In this document: positions 43,593-51,472 of the stretch, piece after piece
Layout: the number at the start of each line of letters is the position of its first letter
How positions within the stretch are numbered: position 1 is the stretch's first letter
NCBI RefSeq assembly: GCF_048388525.1
Contig: NZ_DBGCTQ010000035.1
Location: forward strand, 22,369-86,368
DNA from: BQOK01 sp048388525
Lineage (GTDB): Bacteria > Bacillota > Clostridia > Oscillospirales > Ruminococcaceae
Direction of reading: 5' to 3'
DNA: 64,000 nucleotides
The notes under the pieces: generated by a model
Told to the model about the DNA's origin: nothing
Databases searched by the model: none
What the model saw: only the letters and a program-made list of their open reading frames with translations
Translations under genes and position numbers: made by a program

Positions 43593-44441
43593 TCACACCT
43601 CCAGCTTTTGCTGTAACCGGTAAAAGGCCGCGATGAAGACCGAGATCGCCAATACGAAGACGACGGTGGCCACAGCGACTGAAGCGTAGTCTAGGCTACT
43701 GAAGTTGTTGGCAAGATAATGCTGTAAAAAGTAGATGCTGGGGGTGGGATGTGCGCCGGCCAGCAACAAAACTTCACGGTAAATTTTGAACGAATTGATG
43801 ATGGACAACAGCGAGGTGAAAAACAGCGTGGGCACCATCAGCGGCAGCGTTACGTAAACCAATATTTGACGGCGGCTGGCTCCGTCCAGAGCGGCAATCT
43901 GGAACAGTTCCTTTGGAATGCCGTTGAGACCCACCATCATCAGAATGGTAGTATAACCCGCATTTTTCCATACAAAAACGAAGACAATGATCCCAAAGGC
44001 TGCAACGCTGTCCAGCCAGTACACGCCCGAAACATTCAGCTTTGCAAGCAGGAGGTTCAGCAGACCATCATCGGCGAAAAAAATTTGAAGCATTGCCACG
44101 ATACCCACCGCAGGTAAGATGAGAGGGGAGAGCAGCACAGATTGGAACAGCCTGCTGCCGGACACCCGACGGTTGATGACCTGAGCGAACACAAAACCGA
44201 TGAGCAGCAAAAGTGGTACAGAGACTACCAAAAATAACAATGTGTTGCGGCAGGCCAGTTGGAAAGACCGGCTGCTCAGCACCTGGAAGTAGTTTTGCAG
44301 GCCAATGAATTGGTCGCTGCCCGCACCGGTAAAAAAGGAGCGGTAGATGAGGATACCGCCCGGGATGCCCCAAAAGACGACCAGCCCCGCAAGGAGTGGG
44401 GACAGCAGAAACCAGGCGATGCTTCTTTTTTGGCGCTGCAC
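43593..44441 (-). CDS. sugar-type ABC transporter permease (MalF/UgpA-like)
   Basis: 282 residues with six membrane helices starting SIAWFLLSPLLAGLVVFW. The EAA motif is GIPKELFQIAALDGASRRQI. Together with the downstream MalG-like permease and the solute-binding protein at 37.1-38.6 kb it would form a CUT1-type importer. It lies directly after the acyl-carrier-related gene. Conserved linkage with RiPP genes here suggests that the importer may handle the peptide or a co-substrate; this is inference. Confidence 0.88.
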   Translation of the reverse strand: MQRQKRSIAWFLLSPLLAGLVVFWGIPGGILIYRSFFTGAGSDQFIGLQNYFQVLSSRSFQLACRNTLLFLVVSVPLLLLIGFVFAQVINRRVSGSRLFQSVLLSPLILPAVGIVAMLQIFFADDGLLNLLLAKLNVSGVYWLDSVAAFGIIVFVFVWKNAGYTTILMMVGLNGIPKELFQIAALDGASRRQILVYVTLPLMVPTLFFTSLLSIINSFKIYREVLLLAGAHPTPSIYFLQHYLANNFSSLDYASVAVATVVFVLAISVFIAAFYRLQQKLEV

Positions 44442-44472
44442 GGTATGTCGACCTCCATCCGAAAACGATTTA

Positions 44473-44763
44473 TCAGAAAACTTTCGGTGCAGTTGCCTTT
44501 ACCAAATCGGCGATCCCTCGGATTGTTAAAAATTCATAATTACACACCTGATGTGCATCAAAATGAATATGAAACATTTTTTGAATTTCAAAATATAGAT
44601 ATACTAATTCAGTGCCATTTATCTCGAAAATATCCCCTGTAAGAGGAACATTATAAATATCCGAATATGATTCGATTCGTTCATGAATTCGTTTTTGATC
44701 CTTTTTTAAAATGAAATTATCAAGGATTAAATTAAGAATTCTATTTTCTATATTGGTACTCAT
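44473..44763 (-). CDS. acyl-carrier-protein-related peptide maturation protein
   Basis: 96 residues from ATG 44763 behind AAAGGAGCATAT. The fold looks like a four-helix carrier protein: IENRILNLILDNFILKKDQ, then EINGTELVYLYFEIQKMFHIHF and LTIRGIADLV. Where an ACP would have Asp-Ser-Leu, this protein reads Asn-Gly-Thr, so the phosphopantetheine serine is missing. This matches the acyl-carrier-related component (TIGR04069-like) of Clostridia peptide maturation loci. It is the first gene of the minus-strand cluster. The function is unknown. Confidence 0.65.
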   Translation of the reverse strand: MSTNIENRILNLILDNFILKKDQKRIHERIESYSDIYNVPLTGDIFEINGTELVYLYFEIQKMFHIHFDAHQVCNYEFLTIRGIADLVKATAPKVF

Positions 44764-45065
44764 ATATGCTCCTTTACGGCAATACTTTACACAGAGAAAA
44801 GCTGTCACCTTTGTGAAATGCTAGCTTTATCTAATAGACGACAACTAGATAAATATGAAACAGAATTTTGCAATATTTGTAAATTGTCACATGACTTTTG
44901 TTGACTTTTTGTATAATATGGTATATTCTGGGCGTGGAACGTTTTGCTATATAAGCAAGTACGACTATTCATTTGATGTTGTGCGTAAAAAATGTCGCCC
45001 CAAAAGACTTTGGGAATGCGTTTAATTACATCCTATTCCTTTAAGGTTTTGAGGATTAACAAAAA
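44764..45065. promoter_or_regulatory. divergent control region between the RiPP operon and the sigma factor
   Basis: AT-rich, no gene. On the + strand TTGACT (44901-44906) lies ahead of TATAAT (44912-44917) and TATATT (44922-44927); the latter gives a 15-base spacer. A TTTAAGG-type ribosome site precedes the sigma factor gene. An ECF promoter for the minus-strand operon would lie here but cannot be recognised by eye. Confidence 0.4.
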
Positions 45066-45602
45066 ATGATAAGTTTGTTTAACGATGACCCGGATGATAA
45101 GGTGGAGATAACAAAGTTTTTTCAATTAAAGAGCAATGCCCTATATCGATATGCGCTCAACATCACAAATGGGAATGAGTCGCTTGCGAAAGAGGCGTTT
45201 AGCGAAAGCTTCGTAAGAGTGATTGACCGCTATGATAATTTAAGGTCGTTTTCGACGGATAGGCTGTTTAGTTACATGCTTGTGGTTATTAAGCATACAG
45301 TATTCGACCTTGCAAAAAAAGAGAGAAAAAACATTTATTGGGACACACTTGATACGTTGCCAGACGATGATGTGGATCCTTTAAAAGAAAGCATTCAAAG
45401 AATTGACGAAACGAATATAAAGAAATGTGTTGAACAATTATCCATACATGACCAAACCCTCATCAAGTTACGTTACTATGACAATATGTCTGATGATGAA
45501 ATTGCAGAAGCTTTAGATATTTCGCGGGCCAGCATTCGATCGGAATTTTCCAGAATGCATCGTAGATTGCGAAAATTGTATCTAGAGTTTGAAAAAGAAT
45601 GA
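45066..45602 (+). CDS. ECF-type RNA polymerase sigma factor
   Basis: 178 residues. Region 2 covers ALYRYALNITNGNESLAKEAFSES through SYMLVVIKHTVFDLAKKE; region 4 covers CVEQLSIHDQTLIKLRYYDNMSDDEIAEALDISRASIRSE with a helix-turn-helix. The linker is short, as in extracytoplasmic-function sigma factors. It is AT-rich and diverges from the RiPP operon, so it is the likely dedicated regulator. No anti-sigma gene is adjacent, unless one of the unrecognised membrane proteins plays that role. It converges on nrdB. Confidence 0.85.
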   Translation: MISLFNDDPDDKVEITKFFQLKSNALYRYALNITNGNESLAKEAFSESFVRVIDRYDNLRSFSTDRLFSYMLVVIKHTVFDLAKKERKNIYWDTLDTLPDDDVDPLKESIQRIDETNIKKCVEQLSIHDQTLIKLRYYDNMSDDEIAEALDISRASIRSEFSRMHRRLRKLYLEFEKE

Positions 45603-45623
45603 TTGCATAGGTGCCCTGCAGCG

Positions 45624-46667
45624 TCACAGATCGTCGACCAGGGCGGTGCTTTTGGCGTAGGCGGTGCTTTTGGCCTCGAAGAAATCGGTCTTGACTAGGT
45701 TTGCGTTGGAGTATTGGCTCACCCAGGCCATGCTGGCGGGCTCGCGGCGGTTGTCTTGATACAGGAAGCCGTACCCGAGGGCCGACCAGCGCAGGTTGCC
45801 CAGATAGCGGATATAATCCGTGAGCATGCGGTGGTCGAGGCCGGGCACGGCGTCGCCGATGGCGTAGCAGCCCCAGGCGATCTCCTGCCGGACGCCCTCT
45901 TCCAGCATTTCGCGCAGGCATTGCAGGTTTTCGGGGCAGAACAGCCCCGGCTGCTCTTTTTGCAGTTCCAGCAGGATGCTGCGGAACAGCCACAGGTGAG
46001 TGTTCTCATCCCGATTGATGTAGCGGATCTCCTGGGCGGAGCCGGGCATTTTGCCGCCCCGGGAGAGATTATAAAAGAACGCGAAGCCGCTGTAAAAATA
46101 GACCCCCTCCAAAATATAATTGGCCATGAGGACTTTTAGGAGAGTGAGAGGGTCCCTTTGGCGCTGGAACTGGTTGTACAGCTCGCCGATGAAGGTGTTG
46201 CGGCGAAGAAGATGCTCGTCGGTCTTCCACTGGTACAGGATCTCGTCCCGCCGGGTGGGAGCGCAGATGCTGTCCAGCATATAGCTGTAGCTCTGGCTGT
46301 GCACGCACTCCTGGAAGGTCTGGATGGACAGGCAGAGGTTGACCTCGTTGGCGGTGATATACTCGCCGATGTGGGGCAGGTTGGCGGTCTGGATGGAATC
46401 GAGGAACACCAAAAAGCTGAGGATCTTATCATAGGCGGCGCGCTCGGCAGGGGAGAGACGGGGATAATCCTTCACATCCTGGGCGAGGTTGATCTCCTCC
46501 GGGACCCAGAAGTTGTTCATGGCCTGGCGGTACCAGCCGCTCACCCAGGGATATTTGAGGTTGTTGAAATCGTTCAGATTGGTGGTGTTGCCGCCGATCA
46601 TGCGGCGCAGGCGGACGTCGGTATCGCCGCCGGGATTAAAAAGAGGCTTTTTTACAAGCTGTTCCAT
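45624..46667 (-). CDS. nrdB: class I ribonucleotide reductase, beta subunit
   Basis: Holds the diiron-tyrosyl cofactor for deoxyribonucleotide synthesis. 347 residues from the ATG at 46667. Ligands in order: Asp in FLVFLDSIQ, Glu and His in TFQECVHSQSYSYML, Glu in LEGVYFYSGF, Glu and His in RDENTHLWLF. The Tyr after HSQS aligns with the radical tyrosine of E. coli NrdB, so a normal Fe or Mn tyrosyl radical is expected. It follows nrdA by 16 bases. GC-rich like the core genome, so the island ends before 45.6 kb. Confidence 0.94.
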   Translation of the reverse strand: MEQLVKKPLFNPGGDTDVRLRRMIGGNTTNLNDFNNLKYPWVSGWYRQAMNNFWVPEEINLAQDVKDYPRLSPAERAAYDKILSFLVFLDSIQTANLPHIGEYITANEVNLCLSIQTFQECVHSQSYSYMLDSICAPTRRDEILYQWKTDEHLLRRNTFIGELYNQFQRQRDPLTLLKVLMANYILEGVYFYSGFAFFYNLSRGGKMPGSAQEIRYINRDENTHLWLFRSILLELQKEQPGLFCPENLQCLREMLEEGVRQEIAWGCYAIGDAVPGLDHRMLTDYIRYLGNLRWSALGYGFLYQDNRREPASMAWVSQYSNANLVKTDFFEAKSTAYAKSTALVDDL

Positions 46668-46683
46668 GATGCGTTTTTCCCTT

Positions 46684-49197
46684 TCAAGAAGAGCAGCTCT
46701 CGCATTCTTCCACTTCCAGCGATCGGCTGCGGATGTAATAGATGGTCTTGACGCCCTGCTGCCAGGCAAGCAGATAGAGCTCCAGCACCTGACGCAGGGT
46801 GTAGTCGTTGGTGATGTACAGGTTCACGCTTTGGGCCTGGTCGATGTGGCGCTGGCGCACGCCGGCGGCGCGCACGCTAAAGGTCTGGTCGATCTGGTGG
46901 GCGTTTTTGTAATACCAGTAGGTGGCGGGCGAGAGCTCGGGCGCCACCCGGGGCAGCATGCTGCCCTTTTTTTCTTCCAGAAAGAACTTGTTCATGACCG
47001 GGTCCACGCCGGCGGTGGTGCCGGCCAGGATGCTGGTGCTGCTGGTGGGGGCCACCGCCAAAAGGTAGGCGTTGCGCATACCCTTTTCCTGTACACGGGC
47101 GGCCAGGGCCTGCCATTCGGGGCTTTGGTAGCCGCGCTTTTCAAAATAGGCGCCGGTGGCCCAGTCGCTGCCCGGGAACAGGCTGTAGGGCCCCTTTTCG
47201 GCTGCCAGCTCGCAGCTGGCGGCGATGGCGGCCTGGTTGATGGCCTCGAACACCTGATCGGCAAAGGCGAGGTGTTCCTCGCTCTCCCACTTGAGGCCGT
47301 GCTTTGCCAGCATGTGGTGGTACCCGCTGACCCCCAGGCCGATGCCCCGGTATTTGTGGTTTGTGAGCCGGGCGTAGGGCAGGGGATAGAAGTTCAGGTC
47401 GATCACATTGTCGAGCGCGCGCACCGCCGTGCGCACCACTTCCGCCAGGGCGGGGCCGTCGGTGACCGGCAGGCGCCCCAGCGAGAGACTGGCCAGGTTG
47501 CACACCACAAAATCGCCGGGGCGGGTGGTGGTGACCACCACGGTGTCGCCCTCCAGGGTTTGTACCCGGGTGCTCACAGCCTGGATGGGAGCTGTGTTCT
47601 GGGCGATCTCGGTGCAGAGGTTGGAGCAGTAGATCACGCCCGCATGGCCGTTGGGGTTGAGGCGATTGACGGTGTCGCGGTTGAAGGCGAAGGGGGTGCC
47701 GGTCTCGACCGCGCTTTTGAGCACCAGGCGCACGATGTCCTTGACGGTCACGGTGCGCTTTTGGATGCGGGGGTCGGCCACGCAGTCGAGATACCGGCGC
47801 TCCCATTCCTCGCCCCAGTAGTCCTCGAGGGCATAACCCTTTGTGGTGAGGATGTCGTGGGGGCACATCAGGTGCCAGGGGGAGTCGAGGTCCCGGCGGG
47901 CGAGCTTCCAGAACAGGTCCGGCCAGCACACCGCGGGAAACACATCGTGGGCCTTCATGCGGTCATCGCCGTTGTTGGTGCGCAGCTGCAAAAATTCCGG
48001 CAGGTCCTTGTGCCAGGCATCCAGGTAAACGGCCACGGCGCCCTGGCGCATGCCAAGCTGGTCCACCGCCACGGCGGTGCCGTTTACCAGCTTGATCCAG
48101 CGGATCACGCCGCCGGCCGCCCCCTCGAACCCGCGGATGCTGCCCCCCGAGGCCCGCACCTTGCCGAAGTAAAGGCCCATGCCGCCGCCGAATTTGCTGA
48201 CCTGGGCGAAGTTATCCAGGCTGCGGTAAATGCCCTCCAGGCTGTCGGGCACGGTGTCGATAAAGCAGCTGGAAAGCTGGTGGTAGGGCTTGCGGGCGTT
48301 GGAGAGGGTGGGGGTGGCCATGGTGACCTGCAAAAGGCTGAGCATATCATAAAAGCGTTTGACCCAGGCCATCCGGTCATGGGTCTCGCCCATGGCCAGA
48401 TGCAGCGCGATGCCCAAAAACATCTCCTGCGGCGTTTCCAGCGGCAGATGCTGCCGGGTGTGGATCACATAACGGCCCAGCAGAAGGTCCAGCCCGGACC
48501 AGGTGAACAGCTCGTCGCGCTCGTCGCAGAGGAAAGCCGCGGCCTGATCCAACTCGGATTTTGTATAATTTTGAAGAATATACTCGCCGTATAGCCCTTC
48601 CCGGGTCAGGCAGACGACCTTTTCGTAAAAACTGCCGATCCCCCGCCGCGCCAGCTCGGGGGCGAGGCGGCGGCGGAAGTCGAGATTTAAAAACCGGGCG
48701 GCGATGTATTCCCATTGCGGGGCGTCGGGGGTGGTGAGCTCGACCGCGGCCTTTGCCAGCGCGCCCAGAAGCTCGCCCGGGCCCATGCCCGGCTTTACAA
48801 AGCCGGAAAACTGGGCGGCCAGGGCGGCGACCGAATAGAGGGCGGGGTCGAAGGAGATCTGGATGCGGCGCAGGCAGTCTTCCAGCCCGTCGGCGCCCAC
48901 CTGGGCGGCCAGGGAACCGCGTGCCGCCCGCAGCTCCGCACGCTTTTGCCGGTAAAGGATATAGCTTTTTGCAGCCTCGAAATGGCCGCCTTCCATCAGC
49001 GCGTGCTCCACCAGGTCCTGCACCGTTTCCACGGTGGCCCCCTGCCCGGGGAGCCGGCGCTCCACCGAGGCCAGCAGCTCCGCCAGCACCTGGCTGCCGG
49101 GGACGCCCCCCACGCTGGCAAAGGCCTTTTGCATGGCCGCCGTGATCTTGCCCGGGTCGTAGGGCTCGTATGCGCCGCAACGCTTTTTTATGTTCAT
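46684..49197 (-). CDS. nrdA: class I ribonucleotide reductase, alpha subunit
   Basis: 837 residues from the ATG at 49197 behind GGAGGCATGCGGC. An N-terminal ATP-cone domain (KRCGAYEPYDPGKITAAM, VETVQDLVEHALMEGGHFEAA) is followed by the reductase barrel: SSCFIDTVPDSLEGIY, FGGGMGLYFGKVRASGG, FAFNRDTVNRLN, YCSNLCTEIAQNT (active-site Cys) and the substrate region APTSSTSILAGTTAGVDPV. The C-terminal CESCSS tail holds the redox cysteines that recharge the active site. The upstream region has paired NrdR-like boxes. Confidence 0.94.
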   Translation of the reverse strand: MNIKKRCGAYEPYDPGKITAAMQKAFASVGGVPGSQVLAELLASVERRLPGQGATVETVQDLVEHALMEGGHFEAAKSYILYRQKRAELRAARGSLAAQVGADGLEDCLRRIQISFDPALYSVAALAAQFSGFVKPGMGPGELLGALAKAAVELTTPDAPQWEYIAARFLNLDFRRRLAPELARRGIGSFYEKVVCLTREGLYGEYILQNYTKSELDQAAAFLCDERDELFTWSGLDLLLGRYVIHTRQHLPLETPQEMFLGIALHLAMGETHDRMAWVKRFYDMLSLLQVTMATPTLSNARKPYHQLSSCFIDTVPDSLEGIYRSLDNFAQVSKFGGGMGLYFGKVRASGGSIRGFEGAAGGVIRWIKLVNGTAVAVDQLGMRQGAVAVYLDAWHKDLPEFLQLRTNNGDDRMKAHDVFPAVCWPDLFWKLARRDLDSPWHLMCPHDILTTKGYALEDYWGEEWERRYLDCVADPRIQKRTVTVKDIVRLVLKSAVETGTPFAFNRDTVNRLNPNGHAGVIYCSNLCTEIAQNTAPIQAVSTRVQTLEGDTVVVTTTRPGDFVVCNLASLSLGRLPVTDGPALAEVVRTAVRALDNVIDLNFYPLPYARLTNHKYRGIGLGVSGYHHMLAKHGLKWESEEHLAFADQVFEAINQAAIAASCELAAEKGPYSLFPGSDWATGAYFEKRGYQSPEWQALAARVQEKGMRNAYLLAVAPTSSTSILAGTTAGVDPVMNKFFLEEKKGSMLPRVAPELSPATYWYYKNAHQIDQTFSVRAAGVRQRHIDQAQSVNLYITNDYTLRQVLELYLLAWQQGVKTIYYIRSRSLEVEECESCSS

Positions 49198-49230
49198 GCC
49201 GCATGCCTCCATAAATAGGAAATTGTATTG

Positions 49231-49259
49231 ATTATACACTGTATGTTGTGGTTATACAA
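49231..49259 (-). promoter_or_regulatory. promoter for nrdAB
   Basis: On the minus strand TTGTAT (49254-49259), 17-base spacer, TATAAT (49231-49236), about 35 bases before the nrdA start. Confidence 0.65.
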
Positions 49260-49281
49260 GACTAGTATGTATAAATAGTGT
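49236..49281. promoter_or_regulatory. pair of NrdR-box-like sites over the nrdAB promoter
   Basis: CCACAACATACAGTGT (49236-49251, minus strand) matches about 13 of 16 positions of the ACACWATATATWGTGT consensus. A second, weaker box ACACTATTTATACATA lies at 49266-49281. They start 30 bases apart, close to three helical turns, and flank the -35. Confidence 0.5.
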
Positions 49282-49594
49282 GTCTGTTTTATCACAAACA
49301 AAGAGCGGGAGCGCGCCGGGAGAAAAAAACGGCCGCCCGGAAAGGCGGTGGGGGAGAAAAAGCGGCAGGGGCGGCGGCCATTGCGGGGGATATGCCGGTC
49401 TGGTATAATAAAAATGGCCGTTTTCAGAACGGCCGCGCCTTGGTTTAGGAGAGGAAAAGCGCGCGGCGGCCGGGATTGTTGCAACATATGAGCCTGTGTG
49501 CAGCGCAGAAAAGCAGAAGGAAATGAAGTTGGGCTTGGCTGCCTTGGGCGGATAAGGCGCGCCTGGCAAACCGGGCTTTGAGGGAGGGAACGAT
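49282..49594. other. intergenic between nrdA and the 49.6-kb membrane protein gene
   Basis: No gene recognised. A TATAATAAAAATGG element at about 49404 is a candidate -10 for the + strand gene, with an uncertain -35. Confidence 0.4.
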
Positions 49595-50074
49595 ATGGGG
49601 CATTTCGGCTTTTCATACATTGGATTTATATTTTTGCTTATGCTGTTCATACCGAATATTATTTGGACCAAGAAAATGCCCGAGGGTTATACTGCCGAGG
49701 GAGAGAATCGGATTTTAGCTTTATGTGAGCGTATGGGCGAAGTGTTGGTATGCTGCTGCGCTTTGATGTTTTCGGACTTTAATTTGCAGGGATGGACGGC
49801 CTGGATCGGGTGGCTGGCAGCAGCGATTGCTCTCATGATTTTGTATGAGATTTGGTGGATAAGATATTTTCGCAGCGAGCGAAAACTGAAAGATTTTTAT
49901 AGCGGTATTCTGCACATTCCGCTTGCAGGGGCCACATTACCTGTATTGGCGTTCTTTTTGCTGGGAATATACGGAAGGGTTATTTGGATGTTGATTTCCG
50001 TACTTATTTTAGGAATCGGACACATTGGAATACACCTGCAGCATTATAGGAGCCTGAACCAAAGCATGAGGTAA
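49595..50074 (+). CDS. hypothetical four-helix membrane protein
   Basis: 159 residues, not assigned to a family. Predicted membrane segments: FIFLLMLFIPNIIW near the N-terminus, WTAWIGWLAAAIALMILY, PLAGATLPVLAFFLLGIYG and VIWMLISVLILGIGHIGIHL. A short charged loop (RYFRSERKLKDFY) separates helices. A GAGGGAACGAT ribosome site precedes the ATG. It is AT-richer than its neighbours. No partner gene suggests a function. Confidence 0.7.
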   Translation: MGHFGFSYIGFIFLLMLFIPNIIWTKKMPEGYTAEGENRILALCERMGEVLVCCCALMFSDFNLQGWTAWIGWLAAAIALMILYEIWWIRYFRSERKLKDFYSGILHIPLAGATLPVLAFFLLGIYGRVIWMLISVLILGIGHIGIHLQHYRSLNQSMR

Positions 50075-50272
50075 GTACAAACCCCTTGGGCTGCAGCAGC
50101 TTTGCCCAGCGGATAAAAGAAAGTGCCGCTTATCACCCTGTTTTTAATGGCGGCAAGGAGGGCATAGCGGCACACACCGCCCCTTTGCCCAAAAGACTTG
50201 ACTTTGAGCGAAAACTGCGCTTTGATGGAAAGAGAATGCTGGTACGCCGGCACAAAGGAGGCCGCTGAAACG

Positions 50273-51448
50273 ATGGATTTTCGATATTATGCCCCCACCC
50301 GGGTGGTGTTTGGCAGGAAGAGCGAAGAGCAGGTGGGCGCTTTGGTGAGGGCCCAGGGCTGCAAAAAGGCGCTGGTGCACTTTGGCGGGGGGAGCGCCCG
50401 GCGCTCGGGGCTGCTGGAAACAGTGAAGCGCTCGCTTGCCGCAGCCGGGGTGGAATTTGCCGAGCTGGGGGGCGCCCAGCCGAACCCGCGCCTGAGCCTT
50501 GTGCGCCAGGGTGTGGAGCTGTGCCGCGCCGAGGGAGTGGACTTTATCCTGGCGGTGGGCGGCGGCAGCGTGATCGACTCGGCAAAGGCGATTGGGTACG
50601 GGGCGGCGAACGAGGGCGACGTGTGGGATTTTTACAATTTTGTGCGCGCACCGAAGGCCTGCCTGCCGGTGGGCGCGGTGCTGACCATTGCCGCGGCAGG
50701 CAGCGAGATGAGCGATTCCTCGGTGATTACGAACGAGGACGGCTGGGTGAAGCGCGGCTACAGCAACGATTTGTGCCGCCCCAAGTTTGCGGTGATGGAC
50801 CCGGAGCTCACCATGACCCTGCCGGAATACCAGACCATGTGCGGCTGCGCCGACATTTTGATGCACACCATGGAGCGGTACTTTGGCCGCGAGGCGCCCA
50901 TGGGGCTGACGATTTGCATGGCGGAGGCGCTGATGCGCAGCGTGATGGAAAACGCCAGGGTGCTGCTAGCCGCGCCGGACGATTATGAGGCCCGCGCCCA
51001 GGTGATGTGGGCGGGCAGCCTTTCCCACAATGGACTCACCGGCTGCGGGGGCGACGGGGGCGATTGGGCCACCCACAAGCTGGAGCACGAGCTGGGCGGG
51101 CTGTTTGATGTGGCCCACGGCGCGGGGCTGACCGCCCTGTGGGGCAGCTGGGCGCGGTATGTGTATGGGGAGCAGCCGGCCCGGTTTGCCCGGTTTGCTG
51201 AAAAGGTGCTGGGGGTGGCGCCGCAGAAAAGCGAGGAGGCCACAGCCCTGGCGGGCATTGAGGCGATGGAGGCCTTTTACCGCGCCATTCGCATGCCCAC
51301 CACGCTGGCTGAACTGGGCGTGCAGCCCACCGATGCCCAGATCGAGGAGATGGCCGAAAAGTGCAGCGTGACCGCCCGCGGCGCGCTGGGCAAGTTCCGG
51401 CCGCTGAGCAAGGCGGATATGGCGGCCATTTACCGGGCGGCGCGGTGA
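50273..51448 (+). CDS. iron-containing alcohol dehydrogenase
   Basis: 391 residues from ATG 50273 behind AAAGGAGGCCGCTGAAACG. This is a group III (Fe-ADH, butanol-dehydrogenase-like) enzyme that reduces aldehydes with NAD(P)H. The NAD-binding VGGGSVIDSAKAIGYGAA, the NEGDVWDF motif and the metal site (Asp in CADILMHTMERYF and His residues in THKLEHELGGLFDVAHGAGL) are present. The gene is monocistronic. Its substrate could be butanal, ethanal or methylglyoxal-type aldehydes; the sequence does not decide. Confidence 0.92.
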   Translation: MDFRYYAPTRVVFGRKSEEQVGALVRAQGCKKALVHFGGGSARRSGLLETVKRSLAAAGVEFAELGGAQPNPRLSLVRQGVELCRAEGVDFILAVGGGSVIDSAKAIGYGAANEGDVWDFYNFVRAPKACLPVGAVLTIAAAGSEMSDSSVITNEDGWVKRGYSNDLCRPKFAVMDPELTMTLPEYQTMCGCADILMHTMERYFGREAPMGLTICMAEALMRSVMENARVLLAAPDDYEARAQVMWAGSLSHNGLTGCGGDGGDWATHKLEHELGGLFDVAHGAGLTALWGSWARYVYGEQPARFARFAEKVLGVAPQKSEEATALAGIEAMEAFYRAIRMPTTLAELGVQPTDAQIEEMAEKCSVTARGALGKFRPLSKADMAAIYRAAR

Positions 51449-51472
51449 ACACGGGCGGGCTGCACCCGGCCT

